Assembly: GCA_029261535.1 (NCBI GenBank)
Contig: JAJDBF010000010.1
Location: 1-64,000, forward strand
Reading direction: 5' to 3'
Source of the DNA: Nitrospinaceae bacterium
GTDB lineage: Bacteria; Nitrospinota; Nitrospinia; Nitrospinales; Nitrospinaceae
Length of the DNA: 64,000 nt
Position numbers and translations under genes: made by a program. Below the pieces are notes generated by a model, which was not told the origin of the DNA, ran no database searches, and saw nothing but the letters and a program-made list of their open reading frames with translations. This document shows positions 16,757-25,431 of the stretch, piece after piece. The stretch's first letter is position 1; each line of letters begins with the position of its first letter.

Positions 16757-18331
16757 TCATTTTTCTTCCGCTTCTTTTAAAGCCTCCAGTTCAGCGGGTG
16801 TTTTGCCAAAAGCCTGGCTGGCTTTCTTGATTCGGTCCGCCCCGATTTTTAATCCCTGCTTGCCCGCCTCTTCCTTCACCACATCCTTGTCCTTGACCAG
16901 AACAACTTCCACCCGGCGGTTTTGAGCGCGAGCGTCATCGCCTTTTGAGTTATCGATTTTGGGGCGGAATTCGCCAAATCCCGTTACCGCCACTTTTTCC
17001 GGAGGAATATTGAGCTTGTCGATCATAACCCGCGCCACACGTGCGGCCCGGGCGGCGGATAATTCCCAATTGGAGGCATAAACACCGCCACCGCGCAAAG
17101 GCACGTCATCGGTATGTCCCTGCACCATGACTTCTTTTAATCCTTCCAGGTATTGGTCGCCAATGGCGCCAATGATTTTGACATCCGCGCCTTCGACTAG
17201 TGTGGCCGACCCCGGAGAGAAAAATTCATCGGATTTTAGAGCGATATGAAGGGTGGCTCGGTTCCCGGGAATAAAAGTTTCATAGCGCGCCTGATGCTTT
17301 TCAGATTCCTTCTTTATCCAACTCAGCATCTCCCATTCTTTCTGAGTCAGGTAATAGTTTTTTCTGTCGATTCTGACTTTGCGGTCCTGCCAGGATGAAG
17401 TGACATCGAACAGTTTTTGCGCGTCGATGCGAGAGACGGACACCATCAGGATGAATACCGCCAGTAGCAGGGTGATCATGTCCGAATAAGTAATGAGAAA
17501 GCCTTCCAGGCCGGAAGAAAATTCGGCGGTTGCCTGCGCCCGACTTTCAACACCCATACGATGTTCCATTTTTTCTGATTTGTCCTTTTCCTCATTAATA
17601 GACATTTTCATTTCGAGCTGGGCGATGTAGTCCTGAAGCTTATCGAGCTCAGTGACCATTTTCTTTCTTTCTTCCAACAGTTCGTTGAGTTCCATTTTCA
17701 AGTCAAGAATAATTTCAGAGGGCAACATACCTTCCTCGCCCGGCTCAACACTTCCATAGAGCATTTTCTCGTAATTTTCGATCAAATCATCTTTCTCGCG
17801 TAACAGCCGTTCGATTTCCTTGGTGGGCTTGCCGGATCGTTTGGACAAGTCGGCCTTCAATTGACCAATTTGAGTGTTTAAACCCTCAAGATTGTCCTGA
17901 TCTTTACGCAGACGTTTAAGCTCTTTGAGCAGGAGAGATTTGTCCTTTTGATTTTTATCGTTGACCAGCCTTTCTTCCTGGATACGTTCCTTGAGATGGG
18001 TTTCCCGTTCTTTTAGGCGCTCGAATTTTTCCAGAAGAGCTGGGTCCTGGGCGATGGCTTCGGGGGTAGGTTCTTCTACGACTTTAACAGGTTCCTTTTT
18101 ACCGGAATGGCGAGCAATACGAGCCGCCCACGCCTGCGACTGGGCTTCCCTGATTTGCTCGTCCTTGGACTCAATATCCTTAAACATTTCCTGAATTTTT
18201 TTTCTATTCAGGGTGAGGATGGCCTGGATCTTCTCGTTGAGTTGAAACTTTTCTTTTTCCAGCCTCTTCAGCTCATTCGATTTGATCTTTAACCGCTCTT
18301 TAACGAGCTGTATGTTCTCTGATGTATCCAT
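16757..18331 (-). CDS. MotB/OmpA-type protein with long N-terminal coiled coil
   Basis: Protein of 524 residues. Residues about 5-260 are charged coiled coil with a short Pro-rich break near 75-97. A single membrane segment (about 278-299) reads FLITYSDMITLLLAVFILMV and keeps the essential MotB ion-path aspartate, D284. The periplasmic part holds an OmpA/MotB peptidoglycan-binding domain (about 355-480) with VMVQGHTDDVPLRGGGVYAS, NWELSAARAARVARVMID and FGEFRP. In ordinary MotB only a few dozen residues precede the membrane segment, so about 277 residues of cytoplasmic coiled coil is exceptional. It is the first gene of the operon with a class I adenylate cyclase, MotA and a pentapeptide protein. 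Confidence 0.9.
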   Translation of the reverse strand: MDTSENIQLVKERLKIKSNELKRLEKEKFQLNEKIQAILTLNRKKIQEMFKDIESKDEQIREAQSQAWAARIARHSGKKEPVKVVEEPTPEAIAQDPALLEKFERLKERETHLKERIQEERLVNDKNQKDKSLLLKELKRLRKDQDNLEGLNTQIGQLKADLSKRSGKPTKEIERLLREKDDLIENYEKMLYGSVEPGEEGMLPSEIILDLKMELNELLEERKKMVTELDKLQDYIAQLEMKMSINEEKDKSEKMEHRMGVESRAQATAEFSSGLEGFLITYSDMITLLLAVFILMVSVSRIDAQKLFDVTSSWQDRKVRIDRKNYYLTQKEWEMLSWIKKESEKHQARYETFIPGNRATLHIALKSDEFFSPGSATLVEGADVKIIGAIGDQYLEGLKEVMVQGHTDDVPLRGGGVYASNWELSAARAARVARVMIDKLNIPPEKVAVTGFGEFRPKIDNSKGDDARAQNRRVEVVLVKDKDVVKEEAGKQGLKIGADRIKKASQAFGKTPAELEALKEAEEK

Positions 18332-18531
18332 AAGTGATTTGGTCCCGTTCCCTACATATCGGTTGGAAAGGTTAAGATAATTATATTAAAATCAATGGTT
18401 GAAGGGTATATTGTCTGAACGGACGGCCTGAAACAACCGGGTCACCCCTCGCCTGGCCTGAAACTCCTTAGCCTCTTTAGTTTTGTTTTGCGCCAATTCA
18501 CCAAACCACGATATTCGCCATTATCTCACTT
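18332..18531. promoter_or_regulatory. Divergent promoter region
   Basis: About 200 bases between the start of the MotB-like operon (minus) and the MFS transporter gene (plus). It is A/T-rich near 18375-18400 (TTAAGATAATTATATTAA), a likely place for the operon promoter, but I cannot assign boxes with confidence. Confidence 0.35.
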
Positions 18532-20025
18532 TTGGTCCGTTATTTGGAAAATCACTCTCCTGTATTGAAGTCCAAGTTTTTCTGGATCGGCATCCTGTAC
18601 TTTGCCGAAGGTTTTCCTTTGGGAGTTTTTTATGATGTGTTCCCGGTCCATTTCCGGCAACAGGGAGTGGACCTCTGGAAAATTGGTTTCATGAGCCTAC
18701 TCGGGTTGTCCTGGACCCTTAAATTTCTGTGGGCACCTGCAATCGATTATTTCCGCCACCACCGTAAATGGATTTTTGGCATGGACCTGCTCATGGGTGG
18801 GGTCCTCCTGTTTTTTGCCCTGTGGCTGGATTTTGGCCCTTGGGTCTGGGTGGCTATTGGTCTTTTTACTTTGTTTTCCGCGACCAGCGATATCGCCATT
18901 GATGCCTACACCATTGAGATGCTGGATAAAAATGAACTGGGTATGGCCAATGGTCTGCGTAACGGGTTTTATCGCGTTGGCATGTTGGCGGCAGGTTTCA
19001 TTTTGATTTTAAGTGACTCACTCGGCTGGGCCATGACCTACATGGCAGGAGCCGGAATCCTGGCCTGTTGTGGTGTGGCCTGCCTCCTCGCACCGCCGGA
19101 GAAACAAATTGAAACCCAATCCGGAATTTCCTTGCGCGATGAATGGCACAATCTCACTCGACATCCACTTGCCGTTTTAGGTGTTTATTTGGTGTTTTTG
19201 GGAGTCCTCCGGCTGGTGGATTTAAAATCAGGGTTCCTTGGGGCCAGTTCCTACCTCTGGTCCTTTTTGTTGTTGTCCGGGGGGATAATATATGGTGCGG
19301 TTGTTATCAAGCGTGCTCCTGCCAAAAATCAAAAGAAGCAAGATAGTGCCTCCCGGCTAAGCGAAGGTCCCATGTTCGGTGCCATGTTCGAGCTGTTGCA
19401 ACGCCCGCATATTATCCCGGTGATACTCTTTATTTTGATATTCAAACTAGCTGACACCTCGATGGGGTTTATGGTCAAACCCTTCTGGGTAGATGCAGGA
19501 TTTTCTGCTTCGCAGATTGGTTTGGTCTCGGTCCAGTTAGGACTTGGTCTTTCCATCGCGGGTGGGTTGGCAGGAGGCTGGTACACCGACCGGGTGGGAA
19601 TATTTCGAGCGGTCTGGGTTCTGGGTTTATGGCAGGCTCTTTCAAATTTGGGGTATGCCTACGCCGCCTCGGTCATTCCTTTGGCGGATACCGGGATCGC
19701 GTTGAGTGCCGATTCCAAGCTATTGATGTACGGTGCCAGCGTGATTGAATCCTTTACCGGTGGGCTGGGCTCGGCGGCTTTCCTTGCTTTCCTGATGGCC
19801 ATTGTAAATAAACGCCGCTCGGCGGCTGAGTACGCTTTGCTGTCTTCCATTTTCGCTTTCAGCCGATCCGTGGCGGGATGGGCAGGTGGCTTTGGAGCTC
19901 ATGCCATGGGGTATGGTCCCTATTTTTTATTGACCTTTTTCCTGGCCTTCCCGGCCTACCTGTTGCTCCCTTGGGTAAAAAAAATGCTGGCCTATCAAGA
20001 GGGAGGGCAGGGTGAAACAGGATAG
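18532..20025 (+). CDS. MFS transporter, AmpG-like
   Basis: Inner-membrane transporter of 497 residues with about 12 membrane segments. The first block, FWIGILYFAEGFPLGVFYDV then WKIGFMSLLGLSWTLKFLWAP, is typical of AmpG-type permeases, which import muropeptides for recycling, and their relatives. FSATSDIAIDAYTIEML and GLRNGFYRVGMLAAG match the second motif region. A cytoplasmic loop between segments six and seven is basic. The start is uncertain: the frame opens with TTG at 18532 and has no clear Shine-Dalgarno. Its substrate cannot be deduced; no AmpD-like enzyme is adjacent. It overlaps the following esterase gene by 14 bases. Confidence 0.85.
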   Translation: MVRYLENHSPVLKSKFFWIGILYFAEGFPLGVFYDVFPVHFRQQGVDLWKIGFMSLLGLSWTLKFLWAPAIDYFRHHRKWIFGMDLLMGGVLLFFALWLDFGPWVWVAIGLFTLFSATSDIAIDAYTIEMLDKNELGMANGLRNGFYRVGMLAAGFILILSDSLGWAMTYMAGAGILACCGVACLLAPPEKQIETQSGISLRDEWHNLTRHPLAVLGVYLVFLGVLRLVDLKSGFLGASSYLWSFLLLSGGIIYGAVVIKRAPAKNQKKQDSASRLSEGPMFGAMFELLQRPHIIPVILFILIFKLADTSMGFMVKPFWVDAGFSASQIGLVSVQLGLGLSIAGGLAGGWYTDRVGIFRAVWVLGLWQALSNLGYAYAASVIPLADTGIALSADSKLLMYGASVIESFTGGLGSAAFLAFLMAIVNKRRSAAEYALLSSIFAFSRSVAGWAGGFGAHAMGYGPYFLLTFFLAFPAYLLLPWVKKMLAYQEGGQGETG

Positions 20026-20668
20026 CGTCATTATCTATTTACATGGTTTTGCCTCCAGTCCCCATTCGAAGAAGGCAGTTTTGTTTCGTGAAGAATTTTC
20101 TCGCCAGGGAATACAATTGATAATTCCTGATTTAGAAGGAGGCGATTTTAGAAACCTGACCATCTCCAGGCAAATGGGTATTATCCGAAATACAATCTAT
20201 CAAAATCCGTCATCGAAATATGGTTTGATTGGAAGCAGTATGGGGGGCTATCTGGCATTGCTGACTGCTCAGGGACAACCGCTGGTGAACGCATTGTTTT
20301 TAATGTGCCCGGGAATTAACTTTGTCACCCGCTGGAAAAAAAAACTGGAATTGGAAAATCCAAAAATGAAATCAATTCCGGGGTTGATTCAGGTTTTTAA
20401 TTATCGTTACAATAAAATAGTGGACTTGAATAGTAATTTGTTTGAGGATGCTAAAGGGTGGGAGCAAGTATTGCTGGAAAGGCAAATTTCGGCGCACCTG
20501 ATCCATGGTGTTCTGGATGAAGTCGTTCCGATTGAAGAATCGAGATTATACCGGGCAAAAAATTCCAGTGCAGAATTAGTGGAACTTGATTCCGATCACG
20601 GGTTATTATCTCACGCTCACTGGATTGCCAGAGAAGCTCTTATATATTTCAAACGTCAGGGGTATTGA
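20012..20668 (+). CDS. YqiA-like alpha/beta hydrolase (esterase)
   Basis: Small cytosolic alpha/beta-hydrolase of 218 residues, of the UPF0227/YqiA type. It begins IIYLHGFASSPHSKKA, the oxyanion-hole region typical of that family. The nucleophile is S76 in LIGSSMGGYLAL, an Asp candidate lies in GVLDEVVPIEES, and the His lies in ELDSDHGLLSHAHW. GTG start at 20012 is preceded by a strong GGAGGG and overlaps the MFS gene by 14 bases, so it is co-translated with it. The natural substrate is unknown; the family is known for short acyl ester hydrolysis. Confidence 0.85.
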   Translation: MKQDSVIIYLHGFASSPHSKKAVLFREEFSRQGIQLIIPDLEGGDFRNLTISRQMGIIRNTIYQNPSSKYGLIGSSMGGYLALLTAQGQPLVNALFLMCPGINFVTRWKKKLELENPKMKSIPGLIQVFNYRYNKIVDLNSNLFEDAKGWEQVLLERQISAHLIHGVLDEVVPIEESRLYRAKNSSAELVELDSDHGLLSHAHWIAREALIYFKRQGY

Positions 20669-20677
20669 AAAAAGATT

Positions 20678-21397
20678 ATGGTAATTACTAGCAACTATAC
20701 AAACAGGCGGGAATTTTCAATTGTTGCCGTAGATGATGATCCGGATTTTCTGGACTCTCTTGTCCAGGATATACGGGGCGACGGGTTTAAATTGTCTGTC
20801 GCCCATGATGGGGAAGCAGGTTTAAAACTCATTAAAAATATGAAACCCGATCTGGTTATCCTCGATGTCAATATGCCTTGTCTTAATGGACTGGAAGTTT
20901 GTAAACTGCTTCGCAATGATAAAAACTATTCTGATCTACCCATCATCCTTCTTTCCGGAAGAAACATGGAGATGGATCGAATCGGGGGCCTGGAAACGGG
21001 TGCGGATGATTATGTTTCCAAACCCTACAATTCCAGGGAACTTGTCCTCCGAATAAAAAGAATTCTTTGGCGTGCTTATGGCAGGAAATGCAACGAGGAG
21101 GTACTGAGCCTGGGCGAGCTACAGATTAACTTTGAAAACCACCAGGTTTGGGTGGATGATTACCCGGTAACTCTCACACGAACTGAATTTCGTCTGCTCT
21201 CAGAGTTACTGGATAATCCCGGCAGGGTGAAAAGTCGGGATTCCCTGCTGAATAAAGTCTGGGATCACACGGAGGACATTTTTTCCCGAACATTGGATAC
21301 TCATATACAGAGGTTGAGAAATAAATTGAAACAGGCGGGCCGGTACATTGAAACCGTACGCGGCATCGGCTACCGGTTTCGCATCGAAGACCATTGA
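20678..21397 (+). CDS. OmpR/PhoB-family response regulator
   Basis: DNA-binding response regulator of 239 residues. The receiver domain (about 14-125) has the acidic pocket DDD (19-21), phospho-acceptor D63 in LVILDVNMPCLNG, and K115 in DDYVSKPYN. The C-terminal winged helix (about 140-236) shows LTRTEFRLLSELLDNPGRVKSRDSLLNKVW and the recognition region RTLDTHIQRLRNKL, ending IETVRGIGYRF. It follows the esterase by nine bases and so may share the MFS-esterase transcript. No histidine kinase is adjacent; it is an orphan, and the hybrid kinase at the window start is not an obvious partner. Confidence 0.95.
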   Translation: MVITSNYTNRREFSIVAVDDDPDFLDSLVQDIRGDGFKLSVAHDGEAGLKLIKNMKPDLVILDVNMPCLNGLEVCKLLRNDKNYSDLPIILLSGRNMEMDRIGGLETGADDYVSKPYNSRELVLRIKRILWRAYGRKCNEEVLSLGELQINFENHQVWVDDYPVTLTRTEFRLLSELLDNPGRVKSRDSLLNKVWDHTEDIFSRTLDTHIQRLRNKLKQAGRYIETVRGIGYRFRIEDH

Positions 21398-21523
21398 CGC
21401 TCCGTTGATAGTTCCCGATACTTGCTGTTAAGTTCTTCCTGAACTCGAGCTTACCGGTTTTCGGTTGTGACATAACTGTAACCCAATCCACACATATTCT
21501 TTAGGCTTATTCGTTATTCTTTC

Positions 21524-21543
21524 TATATCAGAAAACTGATATA
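21524..21543. promoter_or_regulatory. Palindromic operator candidate upstream of the XRE regulator
   Basis: A perfect palindrome with 8-base arms, TATATCAG and CTGATATA, separated by AAAA. It lies 38 bases before the preferred start of the XRE-family regulator gene and overlaps the upstream alternative start. Perfect 8-base arms with a 4-base spacer are the usual size for an XRE dimer operator, so auto-regulation is a reasonable guess. A short RNA hairpin is the other reading. Confidence 0.5.
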
Positions 21544-21581
21544 TGGAGAACAGCCTAATGGAAATGGTAATGGAGGAAGTA

Positions 21582-22004
21582 ATGACTAATTCATCAAGCA
21601 CCTCAGAGAAAATTGATTCTGTAGGTGGCAGATTAAGAATGTGGCGTCATTCCAATATGCTTCGGCTGGTGGATTTGGCTGAATTGATCGGAGTTTCTCA
21701 AGGGTCTCTTTCTGACCTCGAGAATGATAAATCCCTGCCTTCAGCCGGGACACTCACCGGACTCTGTGTTCGGACCGATCTCAATATTTACTGGTTGTTG
21801 ACGGGTACCGGGCCAATCATCATCAAGGACCGCAAAGTTGAGGTGGATACTTCCAATGATGCCGCGTTTATGCAAATGATGCAGGACAAGGATCTTAGAA
21901 AAACGGTCAATCGTTTGGTGGAAGTTTACAAAAGAGGCACGGCTTCACAAAAGGCCATGCTCAAAGGGTTTCTCAGCGGAGTGGAACTCGACGTTTCAGG
22001 ATGA
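21582..22004 (+). CDS. XRE-family HTH transcription regulator
   Basis: Regulator of 140 residues from the preferred start. The N-terminal helix-turn-helix (about 14-70) reads GGRLRMWRHSNMLRLVDLAELIGVSQGSLSDLEND, the Cro/C1 pattern, with an SxGSLS recognition helix. The C-terminal half is a helical, probably dimerising part with a stretch resembling phage repressors without an S24 peptidase domain. Five in-frame ATG codons lie at 21543-21582; the last has GGAGGA six bases upstream, so I chose it. ATG at 21558 has GGAGA eight bases upstream and is the alternative. It converges on batE with a 15-base gap. Confidence 0.85.
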   Translation: MTNSSSTSEKIDSVGGRLRMWRHSNMLRLVDLAELIGVSQGSLSDLENDKSLPSAGTLTGLCVRTDLNIYWLLTGTGPIIIKDRKVEVDTSNDAAFMQMMQDKDLRKTVNRLVEVYKRGTASQKAMLKGFLSGVELDVSG

Positions 22005-22024
22005 ACTAAACGGGTGGGTTCATC
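22000..22024. terminator. Inverted repeat spanning convergent stop codons of XRE gene and batE
   Basis: A perfect 7-base inverted repeat, GATGAAC (22000-22006) and GTTCATC (22018-22024), with an 11-base loop, containing both stop codons. No T-run follows. It repeats the arrangement seen at 5899-5925. Confidence 0.4.
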
Positions 22025-22763
22025 TAAGAACGGTCTGTTCCAGAACCCACCCTGTTTTACTATCAGGAAGTTCAAGCTCAATCCACTCTCCCCTCCGGTC
22101 TACCACAGGCAATATCGCCCCGGCATGTAACTGCAGGATCACTTTGTCTGTTTTTTCTTCGCCGGAATAAACATCCACGTTGATTTCCTTCACCACCGCA
22201 ACCTCATAGCCGCTTTCCAACTGCCAACGGGCTCCCGTTGACAACGCTCCAAGGATTAGCACTCCCAGAAGGATTTGCCTTGCCTTGCTCAGGGATTCTC
22301 CGGACCGGACCAGCCTTAACCCATGGGTCATCCAGAAGAGCAAATTCAGTAAGCCCAAAGCTTGCAGGTGTTCCAGCAGAGTGTAGTCATGAAGCCAGAA
22401 CAGAATTGCGGATGCGGGTGATGTCTGCCGTCCATCCCAGATATCGACGGTTTTTCGCAAGGCTAATGACAGGTTGGCTTCAACATCTTCATCACGCGGA
22501 AGCTGTTTCTGCGCTTTCAGGTAATGTTGAATCGCCTTGGCGTAGTTGCCACTCCCAAACCAGGCATTTCCAAGGTTGTAGTGGAGGTGACCGTTGGTAG
22601 GGTTATTTTTCAGTAACCTCTGATAACCTTCGCGCGCCTCCTCAAGTCGTCCCTCTTCGTACGACCGGTTGGATTCAGCCAGCTCACGCAAAATTCCTGT
22701 GTCCGCCCAAGCGGTATCGCAAAATATGAACAGGACCAGAACGCTAAAAAATAATGCCTTCAT
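22020..22763 (-). CDS. batE: BatE-like protein (TPR, TM, SH3b)
   Basis: Last gene of the Bat operon, 247 residues. A signal peptide (about 1-20, ending AWA) is followed by TPRs (about 30-105: YQRLLKNNPTNGHLHYNLGNAWFGSG), then two membrane segments (about 125-150 and 165-182) and a C-terminal bacterial SH3 domain (about 190-245, with GEWIELELPDSKTGWV). TPR plus SH3b is the usual BatE make-up. Its ATG overlaps the batD stop (ATGA). The SH3b faces the periplasm and may bind peptidoglycan or partner Bat proteins. In Bacteroides, Bat proteins support oxygen tolerance, but their molecular action is not settled. Confidence 0.8.
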   Translation of the reverse strand: MKALFFSVLVLFIFCDTAWADTGILRELAESNRSYEEGRLEEAREGYQRLLKNNPTNGHLHYNLGNAWFGSGNYAKAIQHYLKAQKQLPRDEDVEANLSLALRKTVDIWDGRQTSPASAILFWLHDYTLLEHLQALGLLNLLFWMTHGLRLVRSGESLSKARQILLGVLILGALSTGARWQLESGYEVAVVKEINVDVYSGEEKTDKVILQLHAGAILPVVDRRGEWIELELPDSKTGWVLEQTVLR

Positions 22764-24556
22764 TCTTTGGCGTTCTCCAGTTTACTTAACAGACTGAGCG
22801 ATTCCACCACAAGATTGTCTTCATGCAAAAGATCTGAGGGTGCAAACTCCACTGTCTGACATTTACTCAGCAGGTCCAGCACGGTGGCTATATGCTCTTC
22901 AGCAAGAGTGACCCCTCGCAATCGATTGTCCACTTCCTCCGGAGTCAGAGCCGTTCCCTGAAATTCAAACCTGTCCCCCAGGTATTCCCTGAAGATCAGG
23001 GAAACCTCTCTCGCGTTGGATGAACCGGTCTCTTGATGTTGTTCTAGGTCCTTAAGGCGTTTACTGGCTTTGGAATAGGCTTTCTGCTTTCGAGCAAAAA
23101 CCTTGTCCTGCTTCATTTTGATACGGTTCCCATAAAAAGACTTGAAAAACATATAGCAAAACATGGGGATAAAAAGAATTCCTACCCAGAAACCGGGTGA
23201 AAGGAAAAGACTGCCCGCCCGATCAAACAAATCCTGTCGTGTGTGAATAGGCAAAAGTTCCGGACCGTTTAAATTTTGCGACAGAGGTCGGGGGGTGCTT
23301 TTTGTCAGGGAGTTTGCGGATGGCTGATGCGTTCCCGGTTTGACCGTCAGCGATGAGCTTTCAGTTGAAGCGGAACTGTAGGCCATTTTTTCAGTATCCC
23401 AAAAATTGATGGTGACCGAAGGCAGAGTCAGGTTGCCTGCGCTTGTCGGAATGAGGGCAAACACAAATGCTTTGGTTCCTTCGAGCAATCCATTAACCGT
23501 TTTTTCTTCGAGGACCGGCTGGTCTTTATATATTTTGAATTGCCCTGGCATCTCCTGCATATCAACCGTTGCCTCGGTCATGTCCGCATGGCCCTTAAGG
23601 GTCAGAATCCAGGTCGCCGTATCACCCGTAGTCAAAATATTTTGTTTGAGTTCCGAGTGAATGGAAACAGGCCCAACCAGATTGTTAAAACCTGTGGGTT
23701 GATTCTCTTCGGGAAATGGAAGGACCGTTATCTCAATGGGCCGGGTGCGAATGATTTTACGTTCAAAGTTTGCGCCATCAGAGAAAAATGGATTATCAAA
23801 CATTCCATTGGGGAGATGACCCGACCCGAAGGAGCGGCGCGACTCATGGCCTCGTTTGAGGACATCCATTTGAAAATTGGCTCCAGGGATTTTAAGAACG
23901 CCAGCTTGCAGGGGAAACAGGGCGTAATAAATTTCTGAAACATAGTAACGAGCTCCGTTGATAATTTTACCGGTCTCTGTAGGTTGTCCCAGCGGCACTC
24001 GGCGAAAATGCTCAAGCGGTGCGTCCAGGGAAAGATTGCGCACCTGCACCTTACGGTAAAAACGATACGTCAGAGTGATCTGCTCCTGCAGGTAGGCCGT
24101 TGTTTTGGAGACAATGACTTCCGCGAAAATATCTTTTTCTCCATCGGGCAGAGTGGAGGAGGGTGGATTGACTTCTACAGTGAGCGAGGGCGACACATAG
24201 CTTTTACCTTCCCGTATCAAGCGAACCCCGCCGATGACGAATGTGCCTTCATTATTCGGGAACAATAAGTAGCGGAACGTGACAGAGGAATTCATGACTC
24301 CGTTAATGATTTGCACGGAGGAGGAACTGCCTTGAAATTCAATTTTAAAATCAGGAAGAGGGGGTAGGGTGGGCTCTGCTGATTCTCGCACACCATTTAC
24401 TTTCACCGAGAGGGTCAGAGCGTCCTCCAGAGTTAGGTGGGTCCTGTCTATAGTTGTGGAGATGTTGACGGAAGCCAATGCCGGGGAGGCTAAAGACAAA
24501 ATTCCTAGCAGGGCCAGCAAGAGGAGCGGATAAAAATATTTTGCGGTGCGCTTCAC
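22760..24556 (-). CDS. batD: BatD (periplasmic Ig-like, C-terminal membrane anchor)
   Basis: Protein of 598 residues with a signal peptide (about 1-28) and then several beta-sandwich (Ig-like) units: VNISTTIDRTHLTLEDALTLSVKVNG opens the first and ITLTYRFYRKVQVRNLSLDA a later one. A membrane segment near 455-475 (LSPGFWVGILFIPMFCYMFF) is followed by a cytoplasmic helical tail containing LIFREYLGDRFEFQGTALTPEEVDNRLRG, the typical BatD C-terminal motif. It is flanked by batC and batE with 4-base overlaps (ATGA) at both ends, so the three are strictly coupled. Confidence 0.88.
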   Translation of the reverse strand: MKRTAKYFYPLLLLALLGILSLASPALASVNISTTIDRTHLTLEDALTLSVKVNGVRESAEPTLPPLPDFKIEFQGSSSSVQIINGVMNSSVTFRYLLFPNNEGTFVIGGVRLIREGKSYVSPSLTVEVNPPSSTLPDGEKDIFAEVIVSKTTAYLQEQITLTYRFYRKVQVRNLSLDAPLEHFRRVPLGQPTETGKIINGARYYVSEIYYALFPLQAGVLKIPGANFQMDVLKRGHESRRSFGSGHLPNGMFDNPFFSDGANFERKIIRTRPIEITVLPFPEENQPTGFNNLVGPVSIHSELKQNILTTGDTATWILTLKGHADMTEATVDMQEMPGQFKIYKDQPVLEEKTVNGLLEGTKAFVFALIPTSAGNLTLPSVTINFWDTEKMAYSSASTESSSLTVKPGTHQPSANSLTKSTPRPLSQNLNGPELLPIHTRQDLFDRAGSLFLSPGFWVGILFIPMFCYMFFKSFYGNRIKMKQDKVFARKQKAYSKASKRLKDLEQHQETGSSNAREVSLIFREYLGDRFEFQGTALTPEEVDNRLRGVTLAEEHIATVLDLLSKCQTVEFAPSDLLHEDNLVVESLSLLSKLENAKE

Positions 24557-25413
24557 CAGTCCTTGCCACCCTCAACAAACAGGTCCTTCATTTTCCCCTG
24601 AAGCTGGCGTCGGCTTATTTTTTTGAGGTCTTCATTCAGGGAGTTTAACCAGCGGTCGGCTTCCGCCTTGTTCATTGAAGTGATTTCATGCACCGCTTTT
24701 GCCATTTGTTGTTTCTTCGTGGCATCTCCATCTGCAGGCTGGTTATCTTCAGAAGTTTTTTTATCTCCTTCGGGCGTTTCCTGTTTGGTCTCGGTTTCGT
24801 TGGTTTGATCCGGGGCAGCGGCGTCCGGGTTTGATGAATCCTCTGGCTCTTTCGGATCGCCATCGGAATGCTCTGAATCATCTGGTGGGGAAGGGTTGAG
24901 TCCGCCTCGGCTGGGTTGCTGCTCTTTGTTCTTGTCGCCAGGGACAGGCGCACCGGATTGCTTTGCACGCTTCTGTTGTTTCCGGGCGTATTCAAGATTG
25001 AATTTTGAATCAACGTCTGTCGGATCCAGCTCCAGTGCTTTTTTGTAAAATTTGATCGCACGATCAACGTCTCCCATACGGTAGTAGGCGTTGCCGCGGT
25101 TATAGAGTGTCTTTTGTTTCATTGCAGAATCATTGAAGGCGGATTCTGCCGCCGTCAGAGTTTTCACGGCATTTTTATAATCCCCCAACTTGTAGTGGGT
25201 GTTGGCAAGGTTATAAAGTACGTCGGCATTTTCAGGATCGGACAACCGTGCCGCTTCAAAACTTTTCAGCGCACTCGTATAGTCTTCATGGTTGTAAAGA
25301 TCGATTCCATCCTCCGCCTCCGTATTGAAAGTCCCCGCATGAACGGGAGCCGACAGGACAGAAAGCAGGGCGATGCCCAGCAGAAATTTCGCGGATAAAG
25401 GATTGGCTGACAT
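24553..25413 (-). CDS. batC: BatC-like TPR protein
   Basis: Periplasmic TPR protein of 286 residues with a signal peptide (about 1-26, ending VHA). Three to four TPRs span about 35-150 (SFEAARLSDPENADVLYNLANTHYK, and AIKFYKKALELDPTDVDSKFNLEYARKQ). A low-complexity acidic stretch (about 155-235; Pro, Asp, Glu, Ser, Lys) then precedes a short helical tail with MNKAEADRWLNSLNEDLKKISRRQ, a pattern of BatC proteins. It starts 18 bases after the BI-1 gene and overlaps batD by four bases. Confidence 0.82.
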   Translation of the reverse strand: MSANPLSAKFLLGIALLSVLSAPVHAGTFNTEAEDGIDLYNHEDYTSALKSFEAARLSDPENADVLYNLANTHYKLGDYKNAVKTLTAAESAFNDSAMKQKTLYNRGNAYYRMGDVDRAIKFYKKALELDPTDVDSKFNLEYARKQQKRAKQSGAPVPGDKNKEQQPSRGGLNPSPPDDSEHSDGDPKEPEDSSNPDAAAPDQTNETETKQETPEGDKKTSEDNQPADGDATKKQQMAKAVHEITSMNKAEADRWLNSLNEDLKKISRRQLQGKMKDLFVEGGKDW

Positions 25414-25431
25414 GGTGACCGTCGATGCGCC

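Noticed and set aside
13725-18331. Zorya-type defence system (ZorA/ZorB)
   Set aside because: The MotA-like protein is of normal size without the long ZorA tail, the coiled coil is on the MotB side, and no ZorC/D/E-like nuclease or helicase is present.
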